From contig VJWN01000035.1 in assembly GCA_007644065.1 (NCBI GenBank), positions 124,001 to 188,000 on the forward strand: DNA of 64,000 nt, given 5' to 3'. The stretch's first letter is position 1, and each line of letters opens with the position of its first letter. Source of the stretch: Margaritispora aquatica. Taxonomy: Eukaryota > Ascomycota > Leotiomycetes > Helotiales > Discinellaceae. A program made the position numbers and the translations under genes. Positions 1 to 9,934 of this stretch are shown piece after piece. The notes beneath the pieces were generated by a model. That model saw only the letters and a list, made by a program, of their open reading frames with translations. It was not told the DNA's origin and did not search any database.

Positions 1-900
1 GACCTCCGTCGCACAGATATGGAGGCAGAAAAGTCACATTCTAGCAAGACATATATTAGTAGTACACGTTTGCCTATAGCATACTCAGATTTCAGAAAAT
101 CTTGACACGTTTTATTGAGCAAACCCTCTGCTTGCATGGGCTTTTTCTTGGCTTTTCTCGAGCTATTGGATCTATAAAAGGCTATTGTCGCTTATTGTAA
201 GAGTTTGGGTCAATACAGACAGCCCACCGACCATTTAATACCAAAAGTTATAATTTTTTAAATTGATCTAACTAATTCACCTATAGTTAAACTTTTATAA
301 AATGTATAAAGCTAAAAGATGGGGTTCTTTCTAATCCTTAAAGATTTCTAATATATTTGTTAGATTTTTTTATCGAGGTTATCATCAGGAACGGGGTCAC
401 GTGGTGGCCTAGTTAATGATATTTATATAGTTGCTAAGCTGATTTCGGTCTAACCGAAATCATGATGCCTTTTTAGGGACTTTTGGTATAACGGTAAAGC
501 TTGGTAGCCACTATTCCTTATAGTTATAATAGATTAGAAATAGAAGTTCCAAAAAAAACTAGTGATTTTCGGTTATTTTTAATTTAGTATAGGTTTAGCT
601 CTATATAATTCCTAAGCGCTAACTATTAAAACTTCTAATTCTATATAATAAGGTATCACTAATTATCTATTAGATATCTCAATTTCAAAGGGATTATATA
701 TAATAGCAAAGCTCTTACCTTTAAATACGATAAGTCTATATTATAAAACGATAGATTACTAAAGTTAGATGGTATTTAGAAGGTATTCTATCGAACGATA
801 TTAAAAATATACAAATGGCTATTTGTAAGATTGAAAGGCAGCGAAGACTTGGATTTATATAAAGGGCTTAGTTAGAAAAGGCCGCCTCTCGCTAATAGCT
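1..900. repeat. AT-rich, repeat-like block without genes
   Basis: This stretch is much richer in A and T than the genes that follow, with many TA steps and no open frame longer than a few dozen codons. Composition returns to normal at about 850-900. It resembles a RIP-decayed transposon, but I cannot see a recognisable protein. A 9-base perfect inverted repeat with a 3-base loop lies at 441-461 (GATTTCGGT / ACCGAAATC). The region from 900 to 1198 is ordinary intergenic DNA downstream of the GH131 gene. Confidence is moderate for the decayed-repeat reading and nil for the element family. Confidence 0.45.
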
Positions 901-1198
901 GACTTGCTTGCCTATTGAGCGTGCTGTTCACTACCTTCGCATTCACTCTCGAGGTCCTTGTGGGGAAAACGGGAAATCACTGTTCTGGACTTTGTAACTT
1001 CCTGTGCATGACATCAATGCCGCCTGGAATGTGGAAATGACTGGCGCCTTCTAGTCATTGGTTAAGATCTATCTCATAAGCTAGTAGTGCGGAGGCAAGA
1101 CGTGAAGCATGGAATTGTGAAGAAAATGAAGTATATGGATAGTGACATACTTGAACATGTTTACGAATCTAAAGCTAGCAGAAGAAATGGAACGACGC

Positions 1199-2315
1199 TT
1201 AATCGCAATCTTCTCCATCGACCAACACCGCCTTCGTAGTTCCATTCTTAGCACCTCCTCCTCCCTTTCCCTTCTTGCCTCCAGCAGAAGGAGTTCCATT
1301 CTTCGCACCACCTGTAACAGTTGATCCTCCAGTAGTAGCAGCAGCAGCTCCAGGGCTGAGACTGATACATCCACCAGCCGAGTTTTCCATGAAAATACCG
1401 CCGTAGATGACACCTTCATTTATGCCAGACTCTTGGAAGCCTTGCTTGGTGACGTCTGTGAGGCCTTCTCCAGTAGGCTTCTTGAGAGCACCGAAGTGGT
1501 ATTGGCCTTGGCCAGAAATGATGTTGGGGATAACGGCCGACGCGTTGGCTAGTGGGGAGGCATCGGTGGAGTAGAGGACTGTGGTTGTGCTTATAGGGTG
1601 TCAGCTTGGTTTATGTTACTCAAACGGGAGAACTTACTTGGCAGTAAAGTCAAGAACCACACCAAAGTTGTGCCAGGTATCAGCAGTGAAGCTGGCATTG
1701 AAGAGATTGACGACAGGGTTGGTGTTGACATTTCCAACCAACACAAGGAGGTTTGGATCTTGACCTGCTGCTTGTCCAGCAATCGTACCAGTCTTCAAGA
1801 CAAACTGGTTGGTGCTAAAGCTAGCGTCTTCGAGGAAGACAAGTTGATACTCATGGCTAGTATTGAGTGGCCTTGCGGTATCCTTGCGGATGGAAAAATG
1901 AAGTGTTTTGATACCGACGGTTGAGTCATCTGAACCGTTGTTTGTGGCAATTTGGAGCTCAGCACGACGGAAGCCGGTTTGGATATTGGTAGCTGAAGGT
2001 GCAAAGATCGATTCATCAGAAAGAGTGACCTCAGTTGCCAGGGTTCCATTGGTATCGAAGAGTGATGCTGGAACTGTTGGGAGCTGGATGATTTTGCCCC
2101 AGGTTAAATCTGGTCATGTCAGCTGGCACTATGACCTATGGGTATGGACTCATCTCACTTTGTCCAAACACAAATTTTGTCCCAAAAGGACTTGTGTCCA
2201 CATCAAACGAAGCTGGGGTGCTTCCAGCCGGGATACGTCCATCGAATTGAAGAGGGCAGTTCTGTGCAAACGCTGCTGAGGCCAGCGCCAGCAACGAGAT
2301 GGTTGAAGAAATCAT
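1199..2315 (-). CDS. Secreted GH131-type beta-glucanase
   Basis: Predicted secreted glycoside hydrolase of family 131, whose characterised members cleave beta-1,3/1,4/1,6-glucans. The model has three exons with introns at 2110-2158 and 1590-1637 (GT-AG on the minus strand), giving 339 residues in one clean frame. The chosen start, MISSTISLLALASAAFA, is a typical signal peptide; an upstream in-frame start at 2345 would bury it. The mature protein opens with CPLQFDGRIP and has the family features SPFGTKFVFGQ, the NLTWG segment right after intron 1, a sandwich-like middle, and an EGVIYGGIF end. A low-complexity Gly/Lys/Thr tail of about 45 residues follows, possibly a linker whose partner domain is absent. 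The UCH gene lies divergently across a 1.15 kb spacer. Family assignment is from recognition, not a search. Confidence 0.75.
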
Positions 2316-3468
2316 ATCAAATGAGTGTGTTGGTAAATGTACCAAAAGAATGTAAGTATCTGAAAGGAATAAGGGTCTTGCTGAAGTTTGTTCTTGAAAG
2401 GAGTACGACGACTCCTGGATTTATATACAGCCTGAAGCTTCGGCTCTTCGGGCTTGCCGGTGGGTAAATGGCAGTTCCCTTCATCCCATATTAAGTTCTG
2501 GGGAAACCTTAATTCAGAGACAACCAGGTGCAAATGGGGTGCAAATGGCATGATTTGCTTCAGATAGAGACGTTTCATAAAATAGAGTTGTCCTGTCGCA
2601 GGCCAAGTTTCCACCGAGCGAGCCGAATACTTGGTTTGCAAGGATGATTCGGATGTCTGGAGTCTCAATCTCAAGACAACTATCTTGAGAGCTCAGTGAA
2701 AATGGGAAAGAAAGTTTTGGCCAAGAAGTATCTCTTAGCCAAGTATTCACATCAAGGAGAATTGATAGAAAATCCTTCTGGTTGGTGTTCAGTTGGAACA
2801 GACTACGCCAACGAATTTATTGGGGTTGTGAATCATTCATGTGAGATGAAGCTTAGAAACTCTTGCTTGAGAAAATTTTTGATTGATCTGAGGAAACTGT
2901 CTGTTTCTTCAATACTCAACTTCGACAATGGGGAAGAAACGGATGACCATCACAGTGAACCGAACTTTGAACAAGTCAAGTACCGATGTATTGTGTGCGA
3001 AAAAGGCAAAAGGCATTTTCAACCATCAGATCATATTTGAAAGTAGGTTTGTTTATCTGAAGTCTTTTGCACTTGCACTTAAACTTAGACTTAGACTTCG
3101 ACTTAGACTCATCGTTGAAATACAAAGAGTTAGGTAGTGGTAATAATTTGACAGCACTTTGGCTAAGTCGGTTGAACTCAAGATGGGGAGGGTTTGGAGC
3201 AGAAGAAGAAAATAGGGAGAGAGAGAGGTTTCGGGAGGAAGAATCATTCGCCGGAATGAACCCCCCCCAACCTTCATACATACTGTAATGTGGGGTAGGT
3301 GGGTAAGGTAGCTTTCGACACGCTCGCTGCCTTCAAAGATTCACGAGCTGAAGTACTGGTTAGAAAACAATTCAACTTGCAAAAATTGGAAAACCCACCA
3401 CTTTCGCGGAAGTCGTCTTCTTTAAAACTTGAAACACCAGAGCCTAACCCTCGAAAATATACCTTAAA
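2316..3468. promoter_or_regulatory. Divergent intergenic region
   Basis: About 1.15 kb between the GH131 gene (minus) and the deubiquitinase gene (plus), so it must hold both promoters. It contains a hexamer-like simple repeat at about 3069-3112 built on ACTTAGACTTAG. Open frames here have no coding character that I recognise. No convincing TATA box or operator could be defined by eye. Confidence 0.4.
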
Positions 3469-4360
3469 ATGTCCAGCCTCCCCAATACCCAAACAGCAGA
3501 CGATGTGCCAGTCGATAACCCAGATGTTCCCAAGACGAGGAAAGCATTTGTACCTTTAGGTGAGCTACTAGGCTGGTCCGTCTTCTGCAGTATGTACTGA
3601 TACTTCCAGAGAACAATCCTGAGGTCATGTCATCATTGGTTCACAACCTTGGACTTTCCACGGCACTCTCATTCCACGATGTGTTTAGCATAGACGACCC
3701 AGATCTGCTTGCCTTCATCCCACGACCTGCGACGGCCCTGCTACTCGTCTTTCCAGTCAGCAAATCATATGAGCAACTTCGAATGAGAGAAGACAAGGAT
3801 AAATCAGAATATACAGGCAAAGGTGCAGAAGAGCCGGTCATATGGTACAAGCAGACTATTCGAAATGCATGTGGATTAATTGGCATTCTGCATGCAGTCA
3901 GTAACGGCAGTTCTCGAAGCTTCATTGGTAAGTTTAGTTATTTATCGATTAGTTGGCATAATCTCATCCTTTCGCAGAACAGGATTCCGATCTCGAAAAG
4001 CTGGTCCAGGCAGCAATCCCACTGGGTTCTATCGAGCGAGCAGATCTTCTATACAATTCCCAAGCACTTGAAACTGCGCATACCAATGCTGCAAGTCAAG
4101 GACAAAGTAATGCACCTGCTGCCGAAGACGATATCGACCTACACTATGTCTGTTTCATCAAGGACGAGAAGAACAATCTCTGGGAACTGGATGGACGACG
4201 GAAGGGTCCTCTTAACAGAGGTGCATTGAGTGAGGATGAGGATGTACTGAGCGAGAAGGCTCTGGACTTGGGTGTACGGGTATTCATGAAACAGGAGGAA
4301 GAGAATAACCAAGGCGAAATGAGGTTTAGTTTGATTGCACTGGCACCAAGCATGGATTGA
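3469..4360 (+). CDS. Ubiquitin C-terminal hydrolase (UCH, peptidase C12)
   Basis: Cysteine protease that trims small adducts from the C-terminus of ubiquitin, YUH1/UCH-L3 type. Three exons with introns at 3560-3609 and 3928-3977 (GT-AG) give 263 residues, slightly longer than the usual 230. The catalytic set is visible: Gln112 (oxyanion hole), Cys118 in the NACG motif, His192 in the LHYVCF strand and Asp208 in WELDG. The N-terminus has the family start pattern ENNPEVMSSLVHNLG. The active-site crossover loop region (about residues 155-185) is Ala/Gln/Asn rich. The start at 3469 is the ATG that opens MSSLPNTQTADD and splices in frame. All key residues are present, so it should be active. It is likely a constitutive cytosolic enzyme. 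Confidence 0.9.
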
Positions 4361-4700
4361 AGTGTAGCCAGTGGAGGGTCCAACTCATCTAGCAGCATAT
4401 GGTAGGTAAAGCATAGCGGGTGGTTGTGGCAGAGGAATGCGCTGATGCGGCCTGCCTGAGAGTCATGCATTTACGAAATTATACCCTTTGGAATTCTGCC
4501 AGAGTTGGATATTATCATTTGTATCATCTTTCGATTCCGAATATTTTGTCTTCCTCACTCATCCCGCGAGGCTGATGAGGGGTCATAAGGCTGAGCGCCA
4601 CTTTATTTTGGTGGTATCATGATGATGCTCACAATAATGACATGACTCTTTCTTCTCTTTTTACTTTCATTCCAAACGCAAACAATCCAACAATTAACAC
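4361..4700. other. Intergenic spacer
   Basis: 340 bases between the deubiquitinase stop and the PNP oxidase start. A pyrimidine-rich run (TTTCTTCTCTTTTTACTTTC) just upstream of 4701 is typical of fungal core promoters. I see nothing else. Confidence 0.4.
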
Positions 4701-5510
4701 ATGAAATTGTCATCGAAGCTTCTATTTCATCCAAGTCTCGTCAGAATGGCTCTACATCCTGCCCAGAATACTTCCAAGCTGATCTGTATGTTGGTTCTAT
4801 CAGCGAAAGGCACCCCACTACAGCCTCATCTAACGCATACCACAGTTGCACCCGCGAACGACAAAAACAATGCACAAGCAGAACAATACACCAAAGGCGC
4901 TCTTGAACGCGACCAGCTCGACCCTTCTTCTCCCTTCACTCAATTCAATACCTGGTTCACCCACGCACAAGCCAATGGCGTGCATCAGCCCGAAACAGTC
5001 TGCCTCTCCACTGCATCGCTACCTTCGGGTCGTGTCTCTGCACGAATGGTGTATTTGAAAGAATTAGATGATAAGGGATTTGTTATCTATTCCAACTTTG
5101 GTACAAGCAACAAGAGCAAAGATATCGCGAGCAATTCCTGGGCCAGTCTTACATTCTGGTGGAGGGAACTCGAGCGGCAAGTCAGGGTGGAAGGTATTGT
5201 TGAAAGAATGACTTCCGAGGAAAGCCAGGTCTATTTTGATACACGGATTCGGGGTAGCAGAATTGGTGCGTGGGCAAGCAAGCAGAGTCAAGTCTTGGAA
5301 AGTAGGGAGGAGTTGTTGGGGTGGGTGAATGATGTTGAAGAGAAGTTTGAGGGTCATGACAAGATTCCGGTTCCTGAATTCTGGGGTGGGTTGAGAATCA
5401 AGCCTGAGATGGTGGAGTTTTGGCAGGGCAGAGAGAGTAGACTGCATGATCGGTTCCAGTATACGAAGCTGGAAGAAGGAGGTTGGAAGATCGATAGATT
5501 GAGTCCATAG
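4701..5510 (+). CDS. PDX3: Pyridoxamine/pyridoxine 5'-phosphate oxidase
   Basis: FMN-dependent oxidase that converts pyridoxine or pyridoxamine 5'-phosphate to pyridoxal phosphate (vitamin B6 pathway). Single exon, 269 residues. Core family signatures are clear: SGRVSARMVYLKELD, GFVIYSNFGTSNKSKDI, the RQVRVEG motif, RGSRIGAWAS and the C-terminal block FWGGLRI, FWQGR and RLHDRF, which includes substrate and FMN contacts. The first 60 or so residues are not conserved; a second ATG at 4746 (MALHPAQNTS) may be the true cytosolic start, while the longer form could carry a mitochondrial presequence. No intron is needed. Expected length for fungal homologues is about 230-290. Confidence 0.93.
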   Translation: MKLSSKLLFHPSLVRMALHPAQNTSKLICMLVLSAKGTPLQPHLTHTTVAPANDKNNAQAEQYTKGALERDQLDPSSPFTQFNTWFTHAQANGVHQPETVCLSTASLPSGRVSARMVYLKELDDKGFVIYSNFGTSNKSKDIASNSWASLTFWWRELERQVRVEGIVERMTSEESQVYFDTRIRGSRIGAWASKQSQVLESREELLGWVNDVEEKFEGHDKIPVPEFWGGLRIKPEMVEFWQGRESRLHDRFQYTKLEEGGWKIDRLSP

Positions 5511-5791
5511 GTCGGACGGATTCGATGGTTATAAGTGTAGTGCAGTTGGTTTGTTTCTGGAGCATGGCTTTTAGGCTGCATGATATCACGGCGTTGGTTT
5601 GAGAAATGAAATTAACATTATATTCAGAAACGATCGAACTCGCTGCATCATCTTTCCCATCATTATCGTCGTTACAAGATCTATCATACATTCACCTTCC
5701 CACCACCTATCAACCTCTATTATCAACCAACCCAGCGAGTCTAACACTTTCACAGCTCCCACTTCCTATTCTTCTCTCTCATCTCAACACC

Positions 5792-6328
5792 TTACTTCAT
5801 CCTCCCCTCTTTATCTATCGCTTGCTCCCCCAACCCCATTTTCAACCTCCTAACCTCCAACTCAATCCCTCTCATCTCATGTTTCCTATCCCTCAACTCC
5901 GCCAACACCTCCTCATGCCTCACCCTCGCCGCCTGATACACCACCCACTGTCTATTCCCACACACCGTCTGCTTCCGGTACTTACTGTACGCCACGTCCT
6001 TCTCCAACGCAGCTTTGTCGCGCCGATAAGACCACGAGGCGAGCCAGGTTGGATCCGCGAGCTCGGTTTCGATGGCGGATCGTTTGGCGAGCAGGGCGTG
6101 GATTTGGGCTTGTGTGGAGGTTGGCGTTGACCTTGGTGGTGGTGATGAAGGAACAGCTTGTGTGCTGGAGCTCGAGCTCGAATTTGAGTTTGAACATGCG
6201 GTTCTTGTGGTTTTGTAGGAGAGCGGGGAGCTAGATTTGTCATCGTAGTTGGAAGATGTGGGAGGGCGGTTGGCGATGTTGGATGAGACTCGGAGTGCCC
6301 TCTTCTCTTTGGAACTGCATATGCCCAT
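5792..6328 (-). CDS. Small coiled-coil protein with MGxxSSK N-terminus (family copy 1)
   Basis: A 178-residue protein of no family I can name. It begins MGICSSKEKR, a pattern that suits N-myristoylation at Gly2 with palmitoylation at Cys4, so membrane anchoring is likely. Residues about 15-75 are Ser/Pro/Thr-rich and disordered. From about 73 onwards it is charged and helical, with a block DPTWLASWSYRRDKA and a C-terminal GIELEVRRLKMGL. Two neighbours (7376-7786 and 8468-9070) share the same layout: a helix, a W..YRRD-like core, then a charged helix. A decayed copy sits between them. It is therefore a tandem, probably lineage-specific family. Function is unknown; a scaffold or adaptor role at membranes is only a guess. 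Confidence 0.6.
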   Translation of the reverse strand: MGICSSKEKRALRVSSNIANRPPTSSNYDDKSSSPLSYKTTRTACSNSNSSSSSSTQAVPSSPPPRSTPTSTQAQIHALLAKRSAIETELADPTWLASWSYRRDKAALEKDVAYSKYRKQTVCGNRQWVVYQAARVRHEEVLAELRDRKHEMRGIELEVRRLKMGLGEQAIDKEGRMK

Positions 6329-6819
6329 TTTGGAGGCCTGGCAGGAGATGAGGATTGGTTTTGTTGTTTACATTGTTTACTATGTCCTACGTCTTTCAAC
6401 ATCATTTAGGTGAGGGGCTATGGGGAGTGAATACCGAGGGTATGGTAGAGTTGTTGCGTCACTAGAGTTTGACTGTCGGTACCATTGAGAGGGTTAAGTG
6501 GGGATTTGTCGGCTATGGGGTTGATTGATCACTTCAATAACTATGGTTATCAACGAGTCATTTCGAGAATCCTGGATCATTTTCTGGCTCTTAATTCTGA
6601 CTCTTTGATTCTCGTATGGAAATTACCGTAGAAAAATGTCCCCATTGTGCCCTCATCAAGTCACGCACATCGATCGCCCTGTCGATCTCCCACCCGGCTG
6701 ATCTCCCGCTCCTACTCCCCCTCCACCCACCACCCTCCACCCCAATTCTCCTTCTCTGTATCTCGAAAGCATTCCTCGCCTCCACGTACGCCACATACAA
6801 CATACTCGTCGTGCTATAT
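6329..6819. other. Intergenic stretch
   Basis: Region upstream (on the minus strand) of family copy 1. Nothing recognisable apart from a few short CT-rich runs. A 136-codon plus-strand frame at 6616-7026 overlaps it but lies opposite the decayed family copy and was not accepted. Confidence 0.3.
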
Positions 6820-6970
6820 ATGGAGTTGGTCACACACTTCCACTGCCTGCCATTGCGCGGCAAGCTCGTCATGCTCTATCTCGCCGACGTCTCGTCGGTA
6901 GTCCCAGTTTGTGCTATTCTATTGAGTGTGGAGCTGCTGCCTTACGGTGGCGAGTTCGAGCTTGAGAGGT
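6820..6970 (-). pseudogene. Decayed copy of the small coiled-coil family
   Basis: On the minus strand one frame reads LELATVRQQLHTQ, stop, NSTNWDYRRDVGEIEHDEL, then a short charged stretch and another stop. The W-x-YRRDV core, its spacing behind an L.x.L helix and the acidic stretch that follows match the copies at 5792-6328 and 7376-7786. Two in-frame stops and no matching start mark it as broken. A run of 21 T (7038-7058) lies just upstream. The similarity is short, so this could be a chance match, but its place exactly between two family members supports it. Confidence 0.5.
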
Positions 6971-7037
6971 TTGGATTTTTGTCGTTTTGGTGGGTGAGGA
7001 TGGGGCTATTTTTGCTCGTGGGATGAGGTTTCGGCGC

Positions 7038-7058
7038 TTTTTTTTTTTTTTTTTTTTT
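7038..7058. repeat. Poly-T run (poly-A on the minus strand)
   Basis: 21 consecutive T. It lies upstream, in the minus sense, of the decayed family copy, as a longer run lies upstream of the next copy. Such runs can exclude nucleosomes in promoters. Confidence 0.9.
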
Positions 7059-7375
7059 GATGGGTGGTTGGATCCCATTGTCGCTGTTTTGTTTCATGTT
7101 GCATGGGAAGGGCTTTGATTGATGGAATTCTCGAACACTGGGGGTTGAGGTTAGATTCGATTCATTCCTACATTCACAAGGATCCTCGCTTAAATTTGGT
7201 CTAGGCAAGAATTCGGATTCAGTCGACTAGCAATCTGACTTGAGGGAGATTTATGTATGATCTGCCTATATCCAACTGAGTATCCTATCTTCCATTCATT
7301 TGGAACAGAGATCGCGGAGACATGTTTGATATACAGGCTGTATATCTATCATAAGGGCCTTGTTAAATTTCAGGT

Positions 7376-7786
7376 CTATTCATGCGCAGGCTGTGTGGTC
7401 CTTTCCGCCTCCTGCTCCTCCTCCTCCTTTTTCAACCAGCCTTCCACCCGCCTAATCTCCAACTCAATCTTCCTCAACTTGAACTGTATATCCACCTGCT
7501 CTTGAAGTATTCCCTCATGCTTCTTCTTCTGCTTTTGCATTTCATCAAAGGCCCGCCATCTGAGGTTTGTGGTTGGTGCCTTTTCTTGTTTATCGCTCAG
7601 CATGTCGATGTTTAACTGTGCCACATCTCGGCGGTATATCCATTCCGAGTCTGTGTCATAACGTTTGAGTGCCTTTTCGAGCACGCCTTTCTCTGCTTGC
7701 AGGATGATGAGTTGTTCGGTTGGGGTGGTCGTGTATGGTGGCGGTGGTGCTGGTAGGTGTTTTCGTTTTGATGAGGAAGAACCCAT
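7376..7786 (-). CDS. Small coiled-coil protein with MGSSSSK N-terminus (family copy 2)
   Basis: 136 residues starting MGSSSSKRK, again a good N-myristoylation pattern, here backed by basic residues rather than a cysteine. A short Pro-rich patch (PAPPPPYTTTP, about 12-22) precedes a helix, the core SEWIYRRDVAQLN at about residues 47-59, and a long Lys/Glu/Gln coiled coil ending RKIELEIRRVEGWLKKEEEEQE. The RKIELEIRR end matches GIELEVRR of copy 1, and the core matches its WSYRRDK. Two lipidation-type N-termini in neighbouring homologues argue that this is a real gene. No known domain recognised. A 34-base poly-T run lies 55 bases upstream of the start. Confidence 0.6.
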   Translation of the reverse strand: MGSSSSKRKHLPAPPPPYTTTPTEQLIILQAEKGVLEKALKRYDTDSEWIYRRDVAQLNIDMLSDKQEKAPTTNLRWRAFDEMQKQKKKHEGILQEQVDIQFKLRKIELEIRRVEGWLKKEEEEQEAERTTQPAHE

Positions 7787-7837
7787 GCTTGCGGGTGCGG
7801 TTGTTGTTAGGATGTAAGGAGGAGCGTGGATGAGTGT

Positions 7838-7874
<37 letters not shown>

Positions 7875-8467
7875 CAAATATTGAGGCTCAGGGCAATTTA
7901 TTGCAATTGGTGACTAGCACTAGTAGATAGATTCTACACTAGATACTGCGGATAGTGAGTAGTCACATTTTACATACGTCATCAAAATATTGCTCTAAAT
8001 AAGGTGTTAAGACTGCAGTTCCCACGCTCTATTCCACCAAATACCGGTCTAATCAAATTGAATGCTCAATGAAAACACTGAATATCAAATCCTTCTGGTA
8101 TGTAATGTGATATCCCTAGTTTCTTTAATGCCAAGAGTTGTGAGATCTTTGCAATCATTGTACTCAGCAAGCAAGGTTAGGTCCGAAAGCGCTTTTTGAG
8201 TTCATTGCGCTCTGCCATTAGTTGCAAGTCTTTCCTCTTTGCAAACTAATATCTAGGGGATCTCATCAAGGGAAAGATGCCCCTTGAATTTGCGTATATA
8301 TGCTTCAGATGGGTTTTTATGCCAAAGTGGTGCTGAGATTCGGGGAGACTGTGTGAATTCGCGGTTAGATTTTCCTTAGTCTCGCTAAGCATAAATTAGC
8401 GACTCTAAGAACCTAGGTGACGCATTCACATTCACAAAGAACATTTTTCCTATTTTGCTTGATTATT
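7787..8467. other. Intergenic stretch with 34-base poly-T run
   Basis: About 680 bases between family copies 2 and 3. It holds an uninterrupted run of 34 T at 7841-7874 and otherwise moderately AT-rich DNA with no coding signal that I recognise. Confidence 0.5.
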
Positions 8468-9070
8468 CTATTCCGCTTCATGAGGTTCCGCAAACATCCT
8501 GTCATAGAACATCGGCTTAAATTCCTCATCCCACGCCGCCCAACTGAACCTCTCCTCCCCCTCTCTGGCCACGTCCATATTACCACTCTTCCTCTCCCTC
8601 CGCGCAATAACAGCCTTTCGCTCCCCAATCTCCACCTCGTATCTATTATACGCCTCGGTCTTCTCCCAAGCCTCCACATATGCATCCCAGTATCTGCGCG
8701 AAGCCTCGTCAAGCTGAGTCTGCTGATACCGTATCGCGTAATTGAACACTTCGGTGCTGGCGCGCATTGCGACGAGGCTCCGTACCTCTTCGCGGAACTG
8801 CGCGATGGCTTGTCGCAGGTCCCGCTGTGTCACGTCGTGGCGGACTGTGTAGGCGATGCGCCATGCTGGGTCGTTGAGCTGGGCGTGGAGTGTTTCTTGC
8901 TTGGCTTTGAGGCTGCCGATCTGCTCGAGAAGCGTGGAGGTGGGAAGCTGCGAGATTTTATTGTTGCTGGAAACTGTTGTGGAATACTCTACTTTTTGCG
9001 AGTTGAAGGACTTTGATGAATGGGAGAATTTGGATGACTCGAAGGCTATTGCTGATGACTCGGATGCCAT
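8468..9070 (-). CDS. Small charged helical protein (family copy 3)
   Basis: 200 residues, single exon, starting MASESSAIAFESSKF. The Ser-rich first 40 residues lack the Gly2 needed for myristoylation, so this copy has diverged or lost membrane targeting. From residue 47 it follows the family plan: LEQIGSLKAKQETLHAQLNDPAW, then YTVRHDVTQRDLRQA, matching DPTW...YRRDK of copy 1, then a long charged helix with RYWDAYVEAWEK and EVEIGERKAVIARRERK. It extends about 30 residues past the others, ending FKPMFYDRMFAEPHEAE. Function unknown. The three genes lie in the same orientation with spacers of 0.7-1 kb, as expected of tandem duplication. Confidence 0.6.
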   Translation of the reverse strand: MASESSAIAFESSKFSHSSKSFNSQKVEYSTTVSSNNKISQLPTSTLLEQIGSLKAKQETLHAQLNDPAWRIAYTVRHDVTQRDLRQAIAQFREEVRSLVAMRASTEVFNYAIRYQQTQLDEASRRYWDAYVEAWEKTEAYNRYEVEIGERKAVIARRERKSGNMDVAREGEERFSWAAWDEEFKPMFYDRMFAEPHEAE

Positions 9071-9934
9071 TGTTGGGGCCGTTGGGTGTTTAAAGATACA
9101 TATAGATCGTTTGAATAGAATTTATGTATATGTTTTGTCTTCCTCCAGGAGAAATAATGAGAGATTTCGAAGTGTACAAGTACATGACGGAAGTGAATTG
9201 ACTATGCAATTAGTATATCTTACTAATTTTTTCATTAGCATCTAGTTAGCACGGCTTGATTTTAGTCTCCATGAATGATGTCTTCGTACCGAATTACCTG
9301 GAGCCCTATCCGTTCTCTAGCTCTTGCACTTCAGCCCTATCTACATATCGGGATCTAGAACTCCACAATTAAATCTTCAATGTTGCCCAAAAACACAGCC
9401 CTATCAACCACAAAGAGGAGAGGTTCGATGCTCGGCAAGGATGGCGAGAAGCAGGCAGAAAACATGAAAACATTGCGATACTCACAGATACGAGCCTATC
9501 ATTGAGACAGCAATTTTGGGAAGGAGCGATCTCCATACGAAGCGCAATCAAGAATCACGAGTTGGTGAATTTATATAAATTACTGATTCGGGGTTTCAAA
9601 TTTGCTCTCAGCAAATTGTTGCGTGGCAAAACAAAGTGACGATTTCACTCCCCTGCTAAAGTCTGAAATTTGGCCGAAAACTTAGGTCACTGACCTAGTA
9701 GCTCAAAAAATCCCATCAGTCGTTTCGGATAGCCCTCGGCTAGCTTCCGCTCCTAATTCTAGTTCTATCATGTAATGTTGTTGATGTCTACTTGCCTCAT
9801 CTGATCGTTTTCAATTGGCAGGTCGAAACTGTCTTCTTAACACTGAAACAATGAGATATACCAGCTGATTCTCAATTATCGACCAGCCTCAGTCGTTGAG
9901 AAACTTCATAGAGCGTAACTGATCCCACAGCGAA
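9071..9934. other. Intergenic stretch
   Basis: No accepted gene. A plus-strand frame from about 9376 to 9640 is open for nearly 90 codons (reads VAQKHSPINHKEERFDARQG and onwards) but has no ATG, so it could be an orphan exon or chance. Nothing else seen. Confidence 0.3.

Noticed and set aside
2696..3040. Plus-strand open frame of 114 codons upstream of the deubiquitinase
   Set aside because: No family likeness, no plausible splicing, and it lies in a divergent promoter region of low complexity.
6616..7026. 136-codon plus-strand frame with hydrophobic stretches
   Set aside because: It lies opposite the decayed family copy, has no known domain, and its hydrophobicity comes from CT-rich DNA.
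8417..9016. 199-codon plus-strand frame
   Set aside because: Antisense shadow of family copy 3, whose minus-strand frame has better coding content and homologues next door.
9376..9640. Open plus-strand frame of about 90 codons without ATG
   Set aside because: No start, no recognised domain and no splice partner seen; left as a note only.
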